Shown here one piece after another: positions 35,221-43,801 of a DNA stretch of 64,000 nt (position 1 is the stretch's first letter; every line of letters begins with the position of its first letter). Source of the DNA: Psychrobacillus lasiicapitis. GTDB taxonomy: Bacteria; Bacillota; Bacilli; Bacillales_A; Planococcaceae. Position numbers and translations under genes: made by a program. A model generated the notes under the pieces. The model was not told where the DNA came from. It saw nothing but the letters and a program-made list of their open reading frames with translations, and made no database searches. Where the stretch lies: contig NZ_VDGH01000003.1 of NCBI RefSeq assembly GCF_006861795.1, positions 186,001 through 250,000 on the forward strand. The letters run 5' to 3'.

Positions 35221-35851
35221 CGGCAGCCTCTTCTACCTTTTTTGCAAAATCATCCATCGTTGCACCTGTGAATTCCTTCCCGCCTATGTAGATTGTTGGT
35301 GTGGAAGCGACTCCTAGATTGTTTGCTATATTCATATCCTTCTGCCAAGCTTCTTTCCCAGAACTTTCGCTATATGCAAGACTTACCTTTTCTACTTCTT
35401 CAGCAGTCGCCACTTCAGCTAATACTGCCTGTAAAAACGCTTCTGTCATTACATTTTCTTGTCCTGATTCAGTTGTCTGATTGGCAAATAACAAGTGATG
35501 GAATTCCCAAAACTTTTCATTGCCAAGCTCTTTATACACTGTTTCCGCAAATTGCGCAGATGTCGTAGAATCTGGTGCGATGAATGAGTAGTTCATAAAG
35601 TAAAACTTCGCTTTTCCTGTTTCTACAAATTGTTCATGGATGAGTGGAAATAATGTACTATCAAAATCTCCACAATGCGGGCATTTATAATCCCCGAACT
35701 CGATAATTTCAACAGGTGCTGATTCTTCCCCGATAAACGGCTGTCCTGCATAGTCAATGTCTACTGATTCTTGTTTTGCGTCTGTTAATACGATAATCCC
35801 TATAATACATACAGCGATTATTCCAATGATCCAAAATAATTTTTTTGACAA
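35210..35851 (-). CDS. bdbD: DsbA-like thiol-disulfide oxidoreductase BdbD
   Basis: This 213-residue protein has an N-terminal membrane anchor (about 5-23) and a DsbA-type thioredoxin domain outside the membrane with active site CPHC (Cys57-Cys60), the Thr-cis-Pro region ASTPTIYIGG, and an inserted helical domain. It introduces disulfide bonds into exported proteins. TTG start with TAGGAG upstream. First gene of bdbD-bdbC-resA, directly behind a BlaI-type palindrome at 35872-35886. Confidence 0.9.
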   Translation of the reverse strand: MSKKLFWIIGIIAVCIIGIIVLTDAKQESVDIDYAGQPFIGEESAPVEIIEFGDYKCPHCGDFDSTLFPLIHEQFVETGKAKFYFMNYSFIAPDSTTSAQFAETVYKELGNEKFWEFHHLLFANQTTESGQENVMTEAFLQAVLAEVATAEEVEKVSLAYSESSGKEAWQKDMNIANNLGVASTPTIYIGGKEFTGATMDDFAKKVEEAADGK

Positions 35852-35871
35852 TTAAAACACTCCTAATCAAA

Positions 35872-35886
35872 ACTACATTATGTAGT
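35872..35886 (-). promoter_or_regulatory. BlaI-type operator at the bdbD promoter
   Basis: On the minus strand ACTACA-TAA-TGTAGT, a perfect 6-bp inverted repeat with the TACA...TGTA core bound by BlaI/MecI/CopY repressors. It lies 21-35 bases upstream of the bdbD start, just after a TACACT that could be the -10. Confidence 0.75.
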
Positions 35887-35986
35887 GTAGTGGGATAAAA
35901 AAATGAAAATATCTTGTTTTTGAAGCTCACTGCTTACTTTTTAACAGAAGTTGAGCGGTAAGCTTCTCTAAACAAAAATAATTTAA

Positions 35987-36832
35987 CTATGCTAAAGCGT
36001 ACATAAAAATCCCACAAATCATGCTAAAAATAACGAATGATAGCCATGCGACTTTTCCTGGAATTTTCATTTGAATTTGTAATGGATTCAATATATATTC
36101 AATCCGGTAGTTGACGGATGTATCTGCAAAGGATGCATAGGAAAAAGGCATTTTTTTAGCCGTTCCCACCTTTAACATTTTCAAAAGTGCACTGCCTAAG
36201 TGCACAGTTGTTTCTTGTTTTTTAATAGCAAATTCATCTGCTAAGATTTCTTGAATTATTCTATATTGATGACTAAAACATTTTAAAATTGGGATGTACC
36301 CGATTGTTGATGCACAAAGCGATAATATGAATATCTTTAGTGGATCACGATTTTCCTTATGGTACATCTCATGTGCAATGACAGCTTCCAGTTCCTCATT
36401 TGTTAATAAGTTTATCAAACCTGTTGAAATAACGATTTTAGGTTGCGCAAATCCCATTGTAATTGCCATTGGTGTAGGATGCGAGATGATGATCAAACCT
36501 TCTTTTTCATTGCTATATGTTTGATTGAACTCAGTCGTAAGTTTTTTTGCTCTATATTGCTCTAATCGTGTTTTCATACGTGCAGTATGAATTAATTGCG
36601 AGCTAATATGCCAAATGGCAAAAAGGAGCGTAAAGATTACGAGTCCGTCCAAAGCATATTCTAGAGAGGATAGTCCAACTGCCTTTAACCAGCTATGGCA
36701 TACTACCACCAGATTAAATTTAGCATTCCACCCTACTAGCATAGAGATCGCATATATCACCATTTGCAAAAAAATAGTACCAGAAATAACGAGTGTAGCG
36801 AGAAATAAAAACGATGATTGACGTTTGGACAT
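35987..36832 (-). CDS. M56 family membrane metalloprotease, short BlaR1-like
   Basis: This 281-residue protein has four predicted membrane helices and a zincin motif HEMYH (His154, Glu155, His158) in VIAHEMYHKENRDP on the cytoplasmic loop. Known: BlaR1/MecR1 use this domain to inactivate BlaI after beta-lactam binding outside. Seen: the protein ends right after the last helix, so the penicillin-sensor domain is absent and the signal must be different. It follows the BlaI gene by three bases. Confidence 0.87.
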   Translation of the reverse strand: MSKRQSSFLFLATLVISGTIFLQMVIYAISMLVGWNAKFNLVVVCHSWLKAVGLSSLEYALDGLVIFTLLFAIWHISSQLIHTARMKTRLEQYRAKKLTTEFNQTYSNEKEGLIIISHPTPMAITMGFAQPKIVISTGLINLLTNEELEAVIAHEMYHKENRDPLKIFILSLCASTIGYIPILKCFSHQYRIIQEILADEFAIKKQETTVHLGSALLKMLKVGTAKKMPFSYASFADTSVNYRIEYILNPLQIQMKIPGKVAWLSFVIFSMICGIFMYALA

Positions 36833-36835
36833 AGG

Positions 36836-37249
36836 CTATTGTTCCTTTTTCAATTCTTTAATTTTTAACTCTAGTTTCGCTACAAGGTCATCGTCTACGT
36901 CCTCTAACGCATCCAACATATGACTGACAACAACATTTCCGAATTCATCCATCAGCTCATTTGTCATTTCTTTCGATTGCGCGCTTAAAAATTCGTCCCT
37001 TGTTTGTACCGGTTTGAAAAGAGAGGATCTTCCTTCTGCTCTCTTTTGCAAAATTCCTTTTTCCACTAGTCTGTTCATGACGGTCATCACTGTGTTAAAA
37101 TTCGTAACCTTTTCCTTATCCAGCACTTGTTGCACATCTTTAATCGTCATTTCCACGTCGTTCCATAAGATGTCCATAATTTTTGCCTCTAGAGGACCAA
37201 AAAAGCGGTTTAATCCACTTTCATTCATTTTAAATTTTCGAATTTTCAT
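36836..37249 (-). CDS. BlaI/MecI/CopY family transcriptional repressor
   Basis: This 137-residue winged-helix repressor has LGPLEAKIMDILWN-like opening (here FGPLEAKIMDILWN), the recognition region TNFNTVMTVMNRLVEKG, and a C-terminal dimerisation helix bundle. Such proteins bind TACA/TGTA palindromes and are removed by cleavage by an M56 protease, present as the next gene. A near-perfect sigma-A promoter with an operator over its -10 sits directly upstream, so it is probably autoregulated. Predicted targets are bdbD and the VOC gene (inference from shared boxes). Confidence 0.92.
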   Translation of the reverse strand: MKIRKFKMNESGLNRFFGPLEAKIMDILWNDVEMTIKDVQQVLDKEKVTNFNTVMTVMNRLVEKGILQKRAEGRSSLFKPVQTRDEFLSAQSKEMTNELMDEFGNVVVSHMLDALEDVDDDLVAKLELKIKELKKEQ

Positions 37250-37265
37250 AGCTTAACCACCTCAC

Positions 37266-37301
37266 ATTACACATTGTAGTTTAAACAGGTTTTTCGGTCA
37301 A
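37266..37301 (-). promoter_or_regulatory. Sigma-A promoter and BlaI-type operator of the repressor gene
   Basis: On the minus strand TTGACC (37301-37296), 17-base spacer, TACAAT (37278-37273). The operator-like ACTACA-ATG-TGTAAT spans 37280-37266 and covers the -10 box. Confidence 0.75.
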
Positions 37302-37338
37302 ACATATTTACTCATATAAGAAATTGTGAAAAAAATAA

Positions 37339-37380
37339 TTGTATTTTGTAAAGCTCTCTTGATACACTACAACATGTAGT
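37339..37380 (+). promoter_or_regulatory. Promoter and BlaI-type operator of the VOC gene
   Basis: TTGTAT at 37339-37344, 16-18 base spacer, -10 GATACA or TACACT at 37361-37368, and the palindrome ACTACA-ACA-TGTAGT at 37366-37380. The 18 bases from TACACTACA onward agree at 16 positions with the bdbD operator region. Confidence 0.7.
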
Positions 37381-37405
37381 TTAGTTGAAAAAGGAGAATT
37401 TTGCA

Positions 37406-38347
37406 ATGAAAAACAAACGATTAATCATCATAGGTATTATCTCAATTACATTATTCATTTCTCTATTTATGCTATTTAAAAAGAATGATTCAACTTATGA
37501 ATTATATAATACAGACTCTCCTACTAGAATTGGAGAAGTGCACTTAGTTGTTTCTGATGTGGATAACCTTACTGCGTTTTATCAACAAGTAATAGGATTT
37601 GATATTTTAACGAAAGAATCCAAACGGGTAACACTTACTGCTGATGGGCGCACTCCCCTACTCATACTAGAGGAGCAAGAGGACTCTGTGGAAAGGCCAT
37701 TTCCCTCAACAGGTCTCTATCATTTTGCGATTATAATGCCTGATCATGTTAGCTTAGGAAATATGATGTTGCATTTTGCACAAACCAAATATCCGATGCA
37801 AGGCGCCGCTAATCATCAGTACAGTGATGCACTCTACTTAGCAGATCCAGATGGCAATGGGATAGAAATTTACGCGGATCTATCTCCTGACACTTGGGAA
37901 AGAGACAAGAACGGCGGTTATGCAGGTGGATCTTACCCGATGGATTTTGAAAAATTAGCAGCTGAAGCGAACCCTAATTGGAATGGACTTCCGGATGATA
38001 CACGTATTGGACATATGCATCTGCAGGCTACAGAACTTGTGATGACGGAAAAGTTTTATGTCGATGGGCTTGACTTTAATGTAACCAGTAAAGATGATGG
38101 TAGTTTATTTTTATCCAAAGATAATTACCATCATCATATAGCGCTAAACACCTGGTCAGGTACTGGAATACCTGCTCCACCAGATAATTCTAGAGGGCTA
38201 AAAAACTTTACCCTTCTTTTTTCAAAAGAAGAATTAGAGGAAGCGAAAACTCGACTTACAGACTTGGATTTTCTGTTTGAAGAGAAAGATAACTCGATTA
38301 TCGTGCAAGATCCTTCAAGAAACACGATTGAAATCATCAGCAAGTAA
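37406..38347 (+). CDS. Membrane-anchored VOC (catechol-dioxygenase-like) protein
   Basis: This 313-residue protein has two vicinal-oxygen-chelate modules like CatE/YfiE, preceded by an extra membrane helix (about 4-24), which cytosolic relatives lack. Metal-ligand candidates: His in GEVHLVV, His in YHFAIIM, Glu in IEIYAD; second half HMHLQ, HHIALN and IEII. Known relatives are extradiol dioxygenases or glyoxalases linked to quinone or thiol stress. The start is ATG 37406 with AAAAGGAG upstream. Divergent from blaI and behind a matching operator. Substrate unknown. Confidence 0.78.
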   Translation: MKNKRLIIIGIISITLFISLFMLFKKNDSTYELYNTDSPTRIGEVHLVVSDVDNLTAFYQQVIGFDILTKESKRVTLTADGRTPLLILEEQEDSVERPFPSTGLYHFAIIMPDHVSLGNMMLHFAQTKYPMQGAANHQYSDALYLADPDGNGIEIYADLSPDTWERDKNGGYAGGSYPMDFEKLAAEANPNWNGLPDDTRIGHMHLQATELVMTEKFYVDGLDFNVTSKDDGSLFLSKDNYHHHIALNTWSGTGIPAPPDNSRGLKNFTLLFSKEELEEAKTRLTDLDFLFEEKDNSIIVQDPSRNTIEIISK

Positions 38348-38407
38348 AAACATACCTTTCTATGCTATATTTATGTACAATGGTTACCGTGGAAAGGATG
38401 TTTATAC

Positions 38408-40597
38408 ATGAAGAAAAGTGTAGTAATTGCAGAAAAACCTTCAGTAGCTCGCGATATTGCGCGTGTATTGAATTGTCATAAAAAAGGAAATGGATTTTTA
38501 GAAGGCGATAAATATATTGTCACCTGGGCACTCGGGCATCTTGTAACGCTAGCAGATCCGGAAAGCTATGATGTTAAATACAAAACGTGGAATTTGGAAG
38601 ACTTACCGATGCTTCCAAATGATTTAAAACTGGTTGTTATTAAACAAACTAGCAAGCAATATAATGCTGTCAAAAGTCAGCTAGTTCGTACGGATGTTAG
38701 TGATATCATAATTGCAACGGACGCTGGACGTGAAGGTGAGCTAGTTGCCAGATGGATTATTGAAAAAGCAAAAGTAAACAAACCGATTAAACGCCTTTGG
38801 ATTTCATCTGTTACAGATAAAGCGATTAAAGAGGGCTTTCAAAACTTAAAGTCTGGTAAAGCGTATGAAAACTTATACCATGCAGCTGTTGCCCGCTCCG
38901 AAGCAGATTGGTATATCGGACTGAACGCAACTCGTGCACTGACAAGTAAATTCAATGCTCAATTATCATGCGGGCGCGTGCAAACTCCTACAGTTGCGAT
39001 CATCGCACAAAGAGAAGATGAAATACGCAATTTTAAACCGAAAACATTTTACGGTGTAGAAGCACATACAACGAACAACCTAAAACTAGCCTGGCAGGAT
39101 CGCCAAACAAATGATATGCGAACTTTCTCCAAGGAAAAAGCTGAACAAGTCATTGCAAAAGTAGACAATAAGCAAGGTACGATTATCGAAGTCGATAAAA
39201 AACAAAAAAAGAACTTTGCTCCACAGCTTTATGATTTAACAGAATTACAACGCGATGCCAATAAAATATTCGGCTTCTCCGCAAAAGAAACACTTGGCAT
39301 TATGCAAACACTGTATGAGCGACACAAAGTATTAACTTACCCTCGTACAGATTCGAGATACCTATCTAGTGATATTGTAGAAACGCTACCGGAGCGCCTA
39401 AAATCCTGTGGGATCGGACAATATAGACAGCTTGCGAACAAAGTGTTGCAAAAACCAATTAAAGCAAATAAGGCATTTGTCGACGATAGTAAAGTATCAG
39501 ATCATCATGCCATTATTCCAACAGAGGAAATTGTCAATCAAGCCAGCTTCACAGATAAAGAACGCAAAATTTATGATTTAGTCGTGAAACGCTTTTTAGC
39601 AGTTCTCTATCCTCCTTTTGAATACGAGCAAATTACAGTGAAAGCTTCTATTGGTGACGAAACTTTTGTAGCAAGAGGAAAAACGATCCTTTCCTCCGGA
39701 TGGAAGGAAGTATATGAAAATCGTTTTGACGAAGATGAAAATGCGGATGATATGAAGGAACAAATACTTCCTCGTATCGAAAAAGGAGATAAACTTTCCA
39801 TCAAATTCGTAAACGAAACATCTGGACAAACAAAGCCGCCGGCAAGATTTAATGAGGCTTCTCTATTAACAGCCATGGAAAACCCAGCAAAATATATGGG
39901 TACACAGGATAAAGAATTAGCAAAAACACTCGATAAAACAGGTGGCTTAGGAACAGTTGCGACAAGAGCTGATATTATCGAAAAACTATTCAACTCCTTC
40001 CTATTGGAGAAGAGAGGAAAAGATATTTACCTTACTTCTAAAGGAAAGCAACTATTAGATTTAGTTCCAGCTGATTTAAAAACTCCTGCTCTTACAGCAG
40101 AATGGGAACAAAAACTCGAGGCTATCGCAAAAGGTAAACTGAACAAAAACCTGTTTATCGGTGAAATGAAAAACTATACAAAAACAATTGTTAGTGACAT
40201 TAAAAACAGCGATAAAAAATTTAAACATGATAACATCTCCACCAAGAGCTGTCCAGATTGCGGTAAGCCAATGCTTGAAGTGAACGGCAAAAAAGGCAAA
40301 ATGCTCGTTTGCCAAGATCGTGAATGCGGACATCGCAAAAACGTATCGAGAGTGACAAACGCTCGCTGTCCACAATGTAAGAAAAAACTAGAGCTACGTG
40401 GTGAAGGTGATGGGCAAATTTTCACTTGTACATGTGGTTACCGTGAAAAGCTATCCGCTTTTGAAGCACGTCGCAAAAAAACTTCCGGTGGAAAAGCAGA
40501 TAAACGCGATGTACAAAAGTATATGAAAAAGCAAAATAAAGAAGAAGAGCCAGTGAACAATGCACTAGCTGAAGCTTTGAAAAACTTAAAACTATAA
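38408..40597 (+). CDS. topB: DNA topoisomerase III
   Basis: This 729-residue type IA topoisomerase relaxes and decatenates DNA through a transient 5'-phosphotyrosine. Seen: Toprim domain (VVIAEKPSVARDIA start, later ATDAGREGELVARW), the catalytic Tyr in LTYPRTDSRYL (about residue 313), FNEASLLTAMENPA, and two C-terminal zinc-ribbon units (CPDCGKPM...CQDRECGH; CPQCKKKL...CTCGYR). Length fits Bacillus TopB with a C-terminal extension. Single gene with a strong terminator three bases after the stop. Confidence 0.96.
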   Translation: MKKSVVIAEKPSVARDIARVLNCHKKGNGFLEGDKYIVTWALGHLVTLADPESYDVKYKTWNLEDLPMLPNDLKLVVIKQTSKQYNAVKSQLVRTDVSDIIIATDAGREGELVARWIIEKAKVNKPIKRLWISSVTDKAIKEGFQNLKSGKAYENLYHAAVARSEADWYIGLNATRALTSKFNAQLSCGRVQTPTVAIIAQREDEIRNFKPKTFYGVEAHTTNNLKLAWQDRQTNDMRTFSKEKAEQVIAKVDNKQGTIIEVDKKQKKNFAPQLYDLTELQRDANKIFGFSAKETLGIMQTLYERHKVLTYPRTDSRYLSSDIVETLPERLKSCGIGQYRQLANKVLQKPIKANKAFVDDSKVSDHHAIIPTEEIVNQASFTDKERKIYDLVVKRFLAVLYPPFEYEQITVKASIGDETFVARGKTILSSGWKEVYENRFDEDENADDMKEQILPRIEKGDKLSIKFVNETSGQTKPPARFNEASLLTAMENPAKYMGTQDKELAKTLDKTGGLGTVATRADIIEKLFNSFLLEKRGKDIYLTSKGKQLLDLVPADLKTPALTAEWEQKLEAIAKGKLNKNLFIGEMKNYTKTIVSDIKNSDKKFKHDNISTKSCPDCGKPMLEVNGKKGKMLVCQDRECGHRKNVSRVTNARCPQCKKKLELRGEGDGQIFTCTCGYREKLSAFEARRKKTSGGKADKRDVQKYMKKQNKEEEPVNNALAEALKNLKL

Positions 40598-40599
40598 AT

Positions 40600-40638
40600 A
40601 AAAACAAGCCAATTCACTTCGCGAATCGGCTTGTTTTT
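40600..40638 (+). terminator. Terminator of topB
   Basis: Stem AAAAACAAGCC.ATTC/GAAT.GGCTTGTTTTT, 15-16 bp with one mismatch, loop of about seven bases. Confidence 0.9.
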
Positions 40639-40700
40639 ATTTGGTTGCTCCTGCGCAAAGCTGCTTTAAGCAGAGATTCTAGAATCCATCATTCAATTTT

Positions 40701-41093
40701 TTATTTAAAAAATGCTTCGTCAATAGATAAAAACTTACTTCCGTTAATCACTAAAAACAGAGCAATCACTAAAAATGCAAGATCTAGTTCATAACCAGCC
40801 ATCTCAGGTGTACCTAAAAACCCGATTGCGAATTTAACTTTTATAATTGCGCCCACCATTAACACAACAAAAAATGCAGAAACGACACGAGTTCCAATTC
40901 CTAAAATAAGTGCAAGTCCCCCTACTAATTCCAATGTAGCTACTGCATATGCGAAGAAACCTAAAATTCCAATACTATCAAACCATCCTACAGTATTTTC
41001 AATACCACCTTGAAATTTTACAAGCCCGTGTACAAAAAAGCTAATTCCTAACACAAGTCTTAATAACAGTGTACCTATCCCTAGTTTATCCAT
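40701..41093 (-). CDS. DoxX family membrane protein
   Basis: This 130-residue protein has four membrane helices. The DoxX/YphA signature is seen: LLRLVLGISFFVHGLVKF at the N-terminus and the central GFFAYAVATLELVGGLALILG with its Glu. Known: Bacillus DoxX relatives (for example CatD, MhqP) are induced by quinone or thiol stress. ATG with AGAAGGAAAG upstream. Divergent from the XRE-cupin regulator; an inverted repeat lies just upstream. Confidence 0.88.
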   Translation of the reverse strand: MDKLGIGTLLLRLVLGISFFVHGLVKFQGGIENTVGWFDSIGILGFFAYAVATLELVGGLALILGIGTRVVSAFFVVLMVGAIIKVKFAIGFLGTPEMAGYELDLAFLVIALFLVINGSKFLSIDEAFFK

Positions 41094-41122
41094 CTTGCTT
41101 TCCTTCTTTCATCATAATTTTA

Positions 41123-41155
41123 TTCACTTAAAAATATTTTATTCATATAAGTGAA
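41123..41155 (-). promoter_or_regulatory. Inverted repeat upstream of doxX, candidate operator
   Basis: TTCACTTA at 41123-41130 and TAAGTGAA at 41148-41155, perfect 8-bp arms 17 bases apart, 30-62 bases upstream of the doxX start in a very AT-rich region. Which regulator would bind is unknown. Confidence 0.4.
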
Positions 41156-41321
41156 CTATTTATTTAAAAAAATATTCTTTTTTTGATTTGGTCCCATTCA
41201 ACTTAAATATAGTTATCTATTAAGAATATTTATTTTCTATAAGATAACATTTCATTGTAGATATCGTCAATTAATTTGTGTTACGATATAGCCAATCAAA
41301 ATTATTTTTGGAGGGTTGAAA

Positions 41322-41849
41322 ATGGAAATCGGCTCCAAAATCCGTGATATACGTAAACGAAAAAAGATTACTATTGCACAAATGAGTGATCAAATCGGTT
41401 TGTCCAAAGGGTTTATCAGTAATATCGAAAACGATAATACATCCCCTTCCCTCAATACACTTCAAACGATCGCAAACTATTTGGATGTTCCGTTGCCTTA
41501 TTTACTACTCGAAAAAAAGGAACATATGAAAGTGGTAAGGAAGTCTGAACGAGTGTATACGACACATAACAATATTAAAATAGAGCATCTGACGTCTCAA
41601 AGCGGGCTACGCATGATGCATGTGGAATTAGCACCCGGTGCATCAACTGGAGAAGCTAATGCGCATGAAGGGGAAGAAAGTCATATTGTCCTTAAGGGAA
41701 CTGTACTTGCAGAACAAGGGGAAGACTCGGTCATTGCAAATGAAGGCGACTCATTCAGTTGGAACGCTTGTGTCCCGCACTTTGTCAAAAATATTGGAGA
41801 AGATAACGCTGTCCTACTTATTGCCGTTTATAAGGAAGAGAGTCGTTAA
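41322..41849 (+). CDS. XRE-family regulator with C-terminal cupin domain
   Basis: This 175-residue protein has an HTH_3 DNA-binding domain (about 4-60, QIGLSKGFISNIENDNTSPSL) joined to a small cupin (about 105-172, LAPGASTGEANAHEGEESHIVLKG ... HFVKNIGEDNAVLL; key residues H-E-G-E-E). Known: this architecture senses small metabolites, as in PuuR-type regulators. ATG 41322 has GGAGGG upstream. The next TTG start two codons earlier overlaps that site. Targets unknown, possibly doxX. Confidence 0.88.
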   Translation: MEIGSKIRDIRKRKKITIAQMSDQIGLSKGFISNIENDNTSPSLNTLQTIANYLDVPLPYLLLEKKEHMKVVRKSERVYTTHNNIKIEHLTSQSGLRMMHVELAPGASTGEANAHEGEESHIVLKGTVLAEQGEDSVIANEGDSFSWNACVPHFVKNIGEDNAVLLIAVYKEESR

Positions 41850-41860
41850 GAGCATAAAAC

Positions 41861-41894
41861 AACCGCCAAGGAAGGAGATTACCTTGGCGGTTTG
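41861..41894 (+). terminator. Terminator of the XRE-cupin gene
   Basis: Perfect 11-bp stem AACCGCCAAGG/CCTTGGCGGTT, 10-base loop, then TTTG. Confidence 0.75.
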
Positions 41895-41952
41895 TGGTTT
41901 TGGGATTTCTACTTATCAAGCAATCCTATCATTTCCGCAAGCTATTTTTGTA

Positions 41953-43257
41953 TCATTTAATCTGAATTAAGACAGAACCATCTAAGTAATTTGGATAAGC
42001 AATATAGTCAATTCTCACCGGATTAATTATATCTGCTGCATTTACAGTTATTTCGGAATACTCATATTCTCCATCGCTTCTCATACTTTGAGTTGGTATA
42101 TCAACCACTCCACCATTTCTATTCTTACCTTGGGAAAATAGGGAATAGGAATGGTTTTCTCGTATTGGTAGATATTTTACTGTTAATGAATTGCTCTCGA
42201 TATTTGTCACTTTTACTTTGCCTATTGAAGGCTGTTTGAGAATCTTCTTCTTTCCAAAGTCAACTAGTAAATAACTTTCCTCTTTAGGCAGCGCCTGCAC
42301 CTTATCCATTTTAAAATAAAGTTCTTTAGGTTTTTTAAAATAATTACTTTGCAAGAAATAAGTTCTTTCTTTATTTTCTATTCCCCCAAAGCCACTTGTT
42401 CCATTTTGAATGGAACTCCATACTTCCCCATTTTCATCTTCTAGACGCATATCTTCAAATTGCAAAATTTCCATATCGTTTTGTTCGTTAAATTCTATAT
42501 TTACTGCTACTCGAAGAGGATGAACAGTAATATCTTTCACCAACATTTTTTGACCGTCCATCTCTACTTCTTCATTTAAGCTATATACTTTGCCTTGTGG
42601 TATTTTATTTTTTAGAGTAAATGGAACTGTGAAGGTCGTTTCTTTATCATTCTCTATTTGAAAGTTCAATTCAAATTGGTGGGAAGTAAATTGCTTTGCT
42701 TTTCCAAACGTAAAGCTAAAACGTTCGACTATTCGATTTGTTTTTTCACTCATATGTCCAAACGAATAGGCTGAATCCTCACTAAGATTTTTCCCATCAT
42801 TCCATACCTCGAGTTTCCCATATTGAATATCTTCCATAGAAAACGGTGCTTCTAGCGTGTAGAAAATCTCCATTCCTGTTTCATCTAATATAATTCCATC
42901 TATCGTGAACGTCATATTATCTTTCACCTGGCTAACCCCAATTGGCTCATAATAATCATTTTCTATAATAGCTTCCAATCCTTTATCCAACTGTATTAAG
43001 TCAACAAACCTTTCCATACCTGGTATTGATGCAACCGCGTTTGCAAATGCCGGGGATACACGAATGGAAGTGATAAATGTAAGTATGAGTATTGCAGCAA
43101 CTGCTAGAGTCCAAATTGTTTTTTTACGCTTTCTTCTTTTACTATTAGCTTTGTAAAAACCTTGCTGAATTGCATCATTTATCTGCTGGTCAGGTATTGC
43201 TAGTTGCTCCAGTTGCTCTTTTGACTCGTTTAGCATCTTTTCTTCTTTCTCATACAT
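41953..43257 (-). CDS. DUF4179-type anti-sigma factor
   Basis: This 434-residue single-pass membrane protein has a short cytoplasmic N-terminus (about 1-46, coiled, with no ZAS zinc motif), a membrane helix (about 47-68, after the RRKRKK stop), and a large beta-rich outside part with the DUF4179 segment (NAVASIPGMERFVDLI onward) and a C-terminal DUF5643-like half. It starts three bases after the ECF sigma gene. Known: such pairs hold the sigma factor at the membrane until a cell-surface signal. The signal is unknown. Confidence 0.85.
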   Translation of the reverse strand: MYEKEEKMLNESKEQLEQLAIPDQQINDAIQQGFYKANSKRRKRKKTIWTLAVAAILILTFITSIRVSPAFANAVASIPGMERFVDLIQLDKGLEAIIENDYYEPIGVSQVKDNMTFTIDGIILDETGMEIFYTLEAPFSMEDIQYGKLEVWNDGKNLSEDSAYSFGHMSEKTNRIVERFSFTFGKAKQFTSHQFELNFQIENDKETTFTVPFTLKNKIPQGKVYSLNEEVEMDGQKMLVKDITVHPLRVAVNIEFNEQNDMEILQFEDMRLEDENGEVWSSIQNGTSGFGGIENKERTYFLQSNYFKKPKELYFKMDKVQALPKEESYLLVDFGKKKILKQPSIGKVKVTNIESNSLTVKYLPIRENHSYSLFSQGKNRNGGVVDIPTQSMRSDGEYEYSEITVNAADIINPVRIDYIAYPNYLDGSVLIQIK

Positions 43258-43260
43258 GAT

Positions 43261-43770
43261 CTATGTCCCCTTTTTCTCCGCTAGGAAATTTCTCAGTGAC
43301 TTCAGTGCTTTATGGAGTCTTGATTTGACTGTACCTTCTGGTATTTTTTCAAGTGCGGCTATTTCTTTAATTTTCGTATCCTGGTAGTATTTCAGATAAA
43401 TTAGCTGTTGCTCTGCTTTCGATAGGGATGCAAGTGCTTCTTCTATTTCAAGTTTCAAATTATCCGAATGGTTTCCGATTTCCCCTAGCAATTCAACCGA
43501 AGTAATACGCTTCTTCTTTTTCAGTTGGTCTTGGCAATAATTGATCATGATTCGAATAAGCCATGTCTTCATATACGCTGGCTCTTTTACTGTATGTATT
43601 TTTTGAAAAGCTCTAAATGTTACTTCCTGCATTGCTTCGATTGCTTCATGTTCATTTTTTAAAAATGCAAAAGCAGTTCGGTAGAGAGCGTTTTTATGTA
43701 GCTTCATAAGTTGTAAAAATGCTTGTTCATCTCGCTTGATCGCCTTACTTGCAAGCTCCACTTCCTCCAA
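43261..43770 (-). CDS. ECF-type RNA polymerase sigma factor (paired with DUF4179 anti-sigma)
   Basis: This 169-residue sigma-70 family factor has region 2 (FLKNEHEAIEAMQEVTFRAF, WLIRIMINYCQDQLKKKKR) and region 4 (IKEIAALEKIPEGTVKSRLHKAL). The start is taken as TTG 43770, with GGGGTGAT correctly spaced upstream. The ATG at 43788 lies only a few bases behind a predicted ECF promoter and has no ribosome site. It transcribes its own operon and unknown surface-stress genes (inference). Confidence 0.88.
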   Translation of the reverse strand: MEEVELASKAIKRDEQAFLQLMKLHKNALYRTAFAFLKNEHEAIEAMQEVTFRAFQKIHTVKEPAYMKTWLIRIMINYCQDQLKKKKRITSVELLGEIGNHSDNLKLEIEEALASLSKAEQQLIYLKYYQDTKIKEIAALEKIPEGTVKSRLHKALKSLRNFLAEKKGT

Positions 43771-43801
43771 CCCATCACCCCATTTCATTTGTTGCTATTT
43801 A

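Noticed and set aside
35916-35966. Imperfect hairpin after the M56 gene as its terminator
   Set aside because: The stem has a mismatch and the sequence after it on the minus strand is A-rich rather than T-rich.
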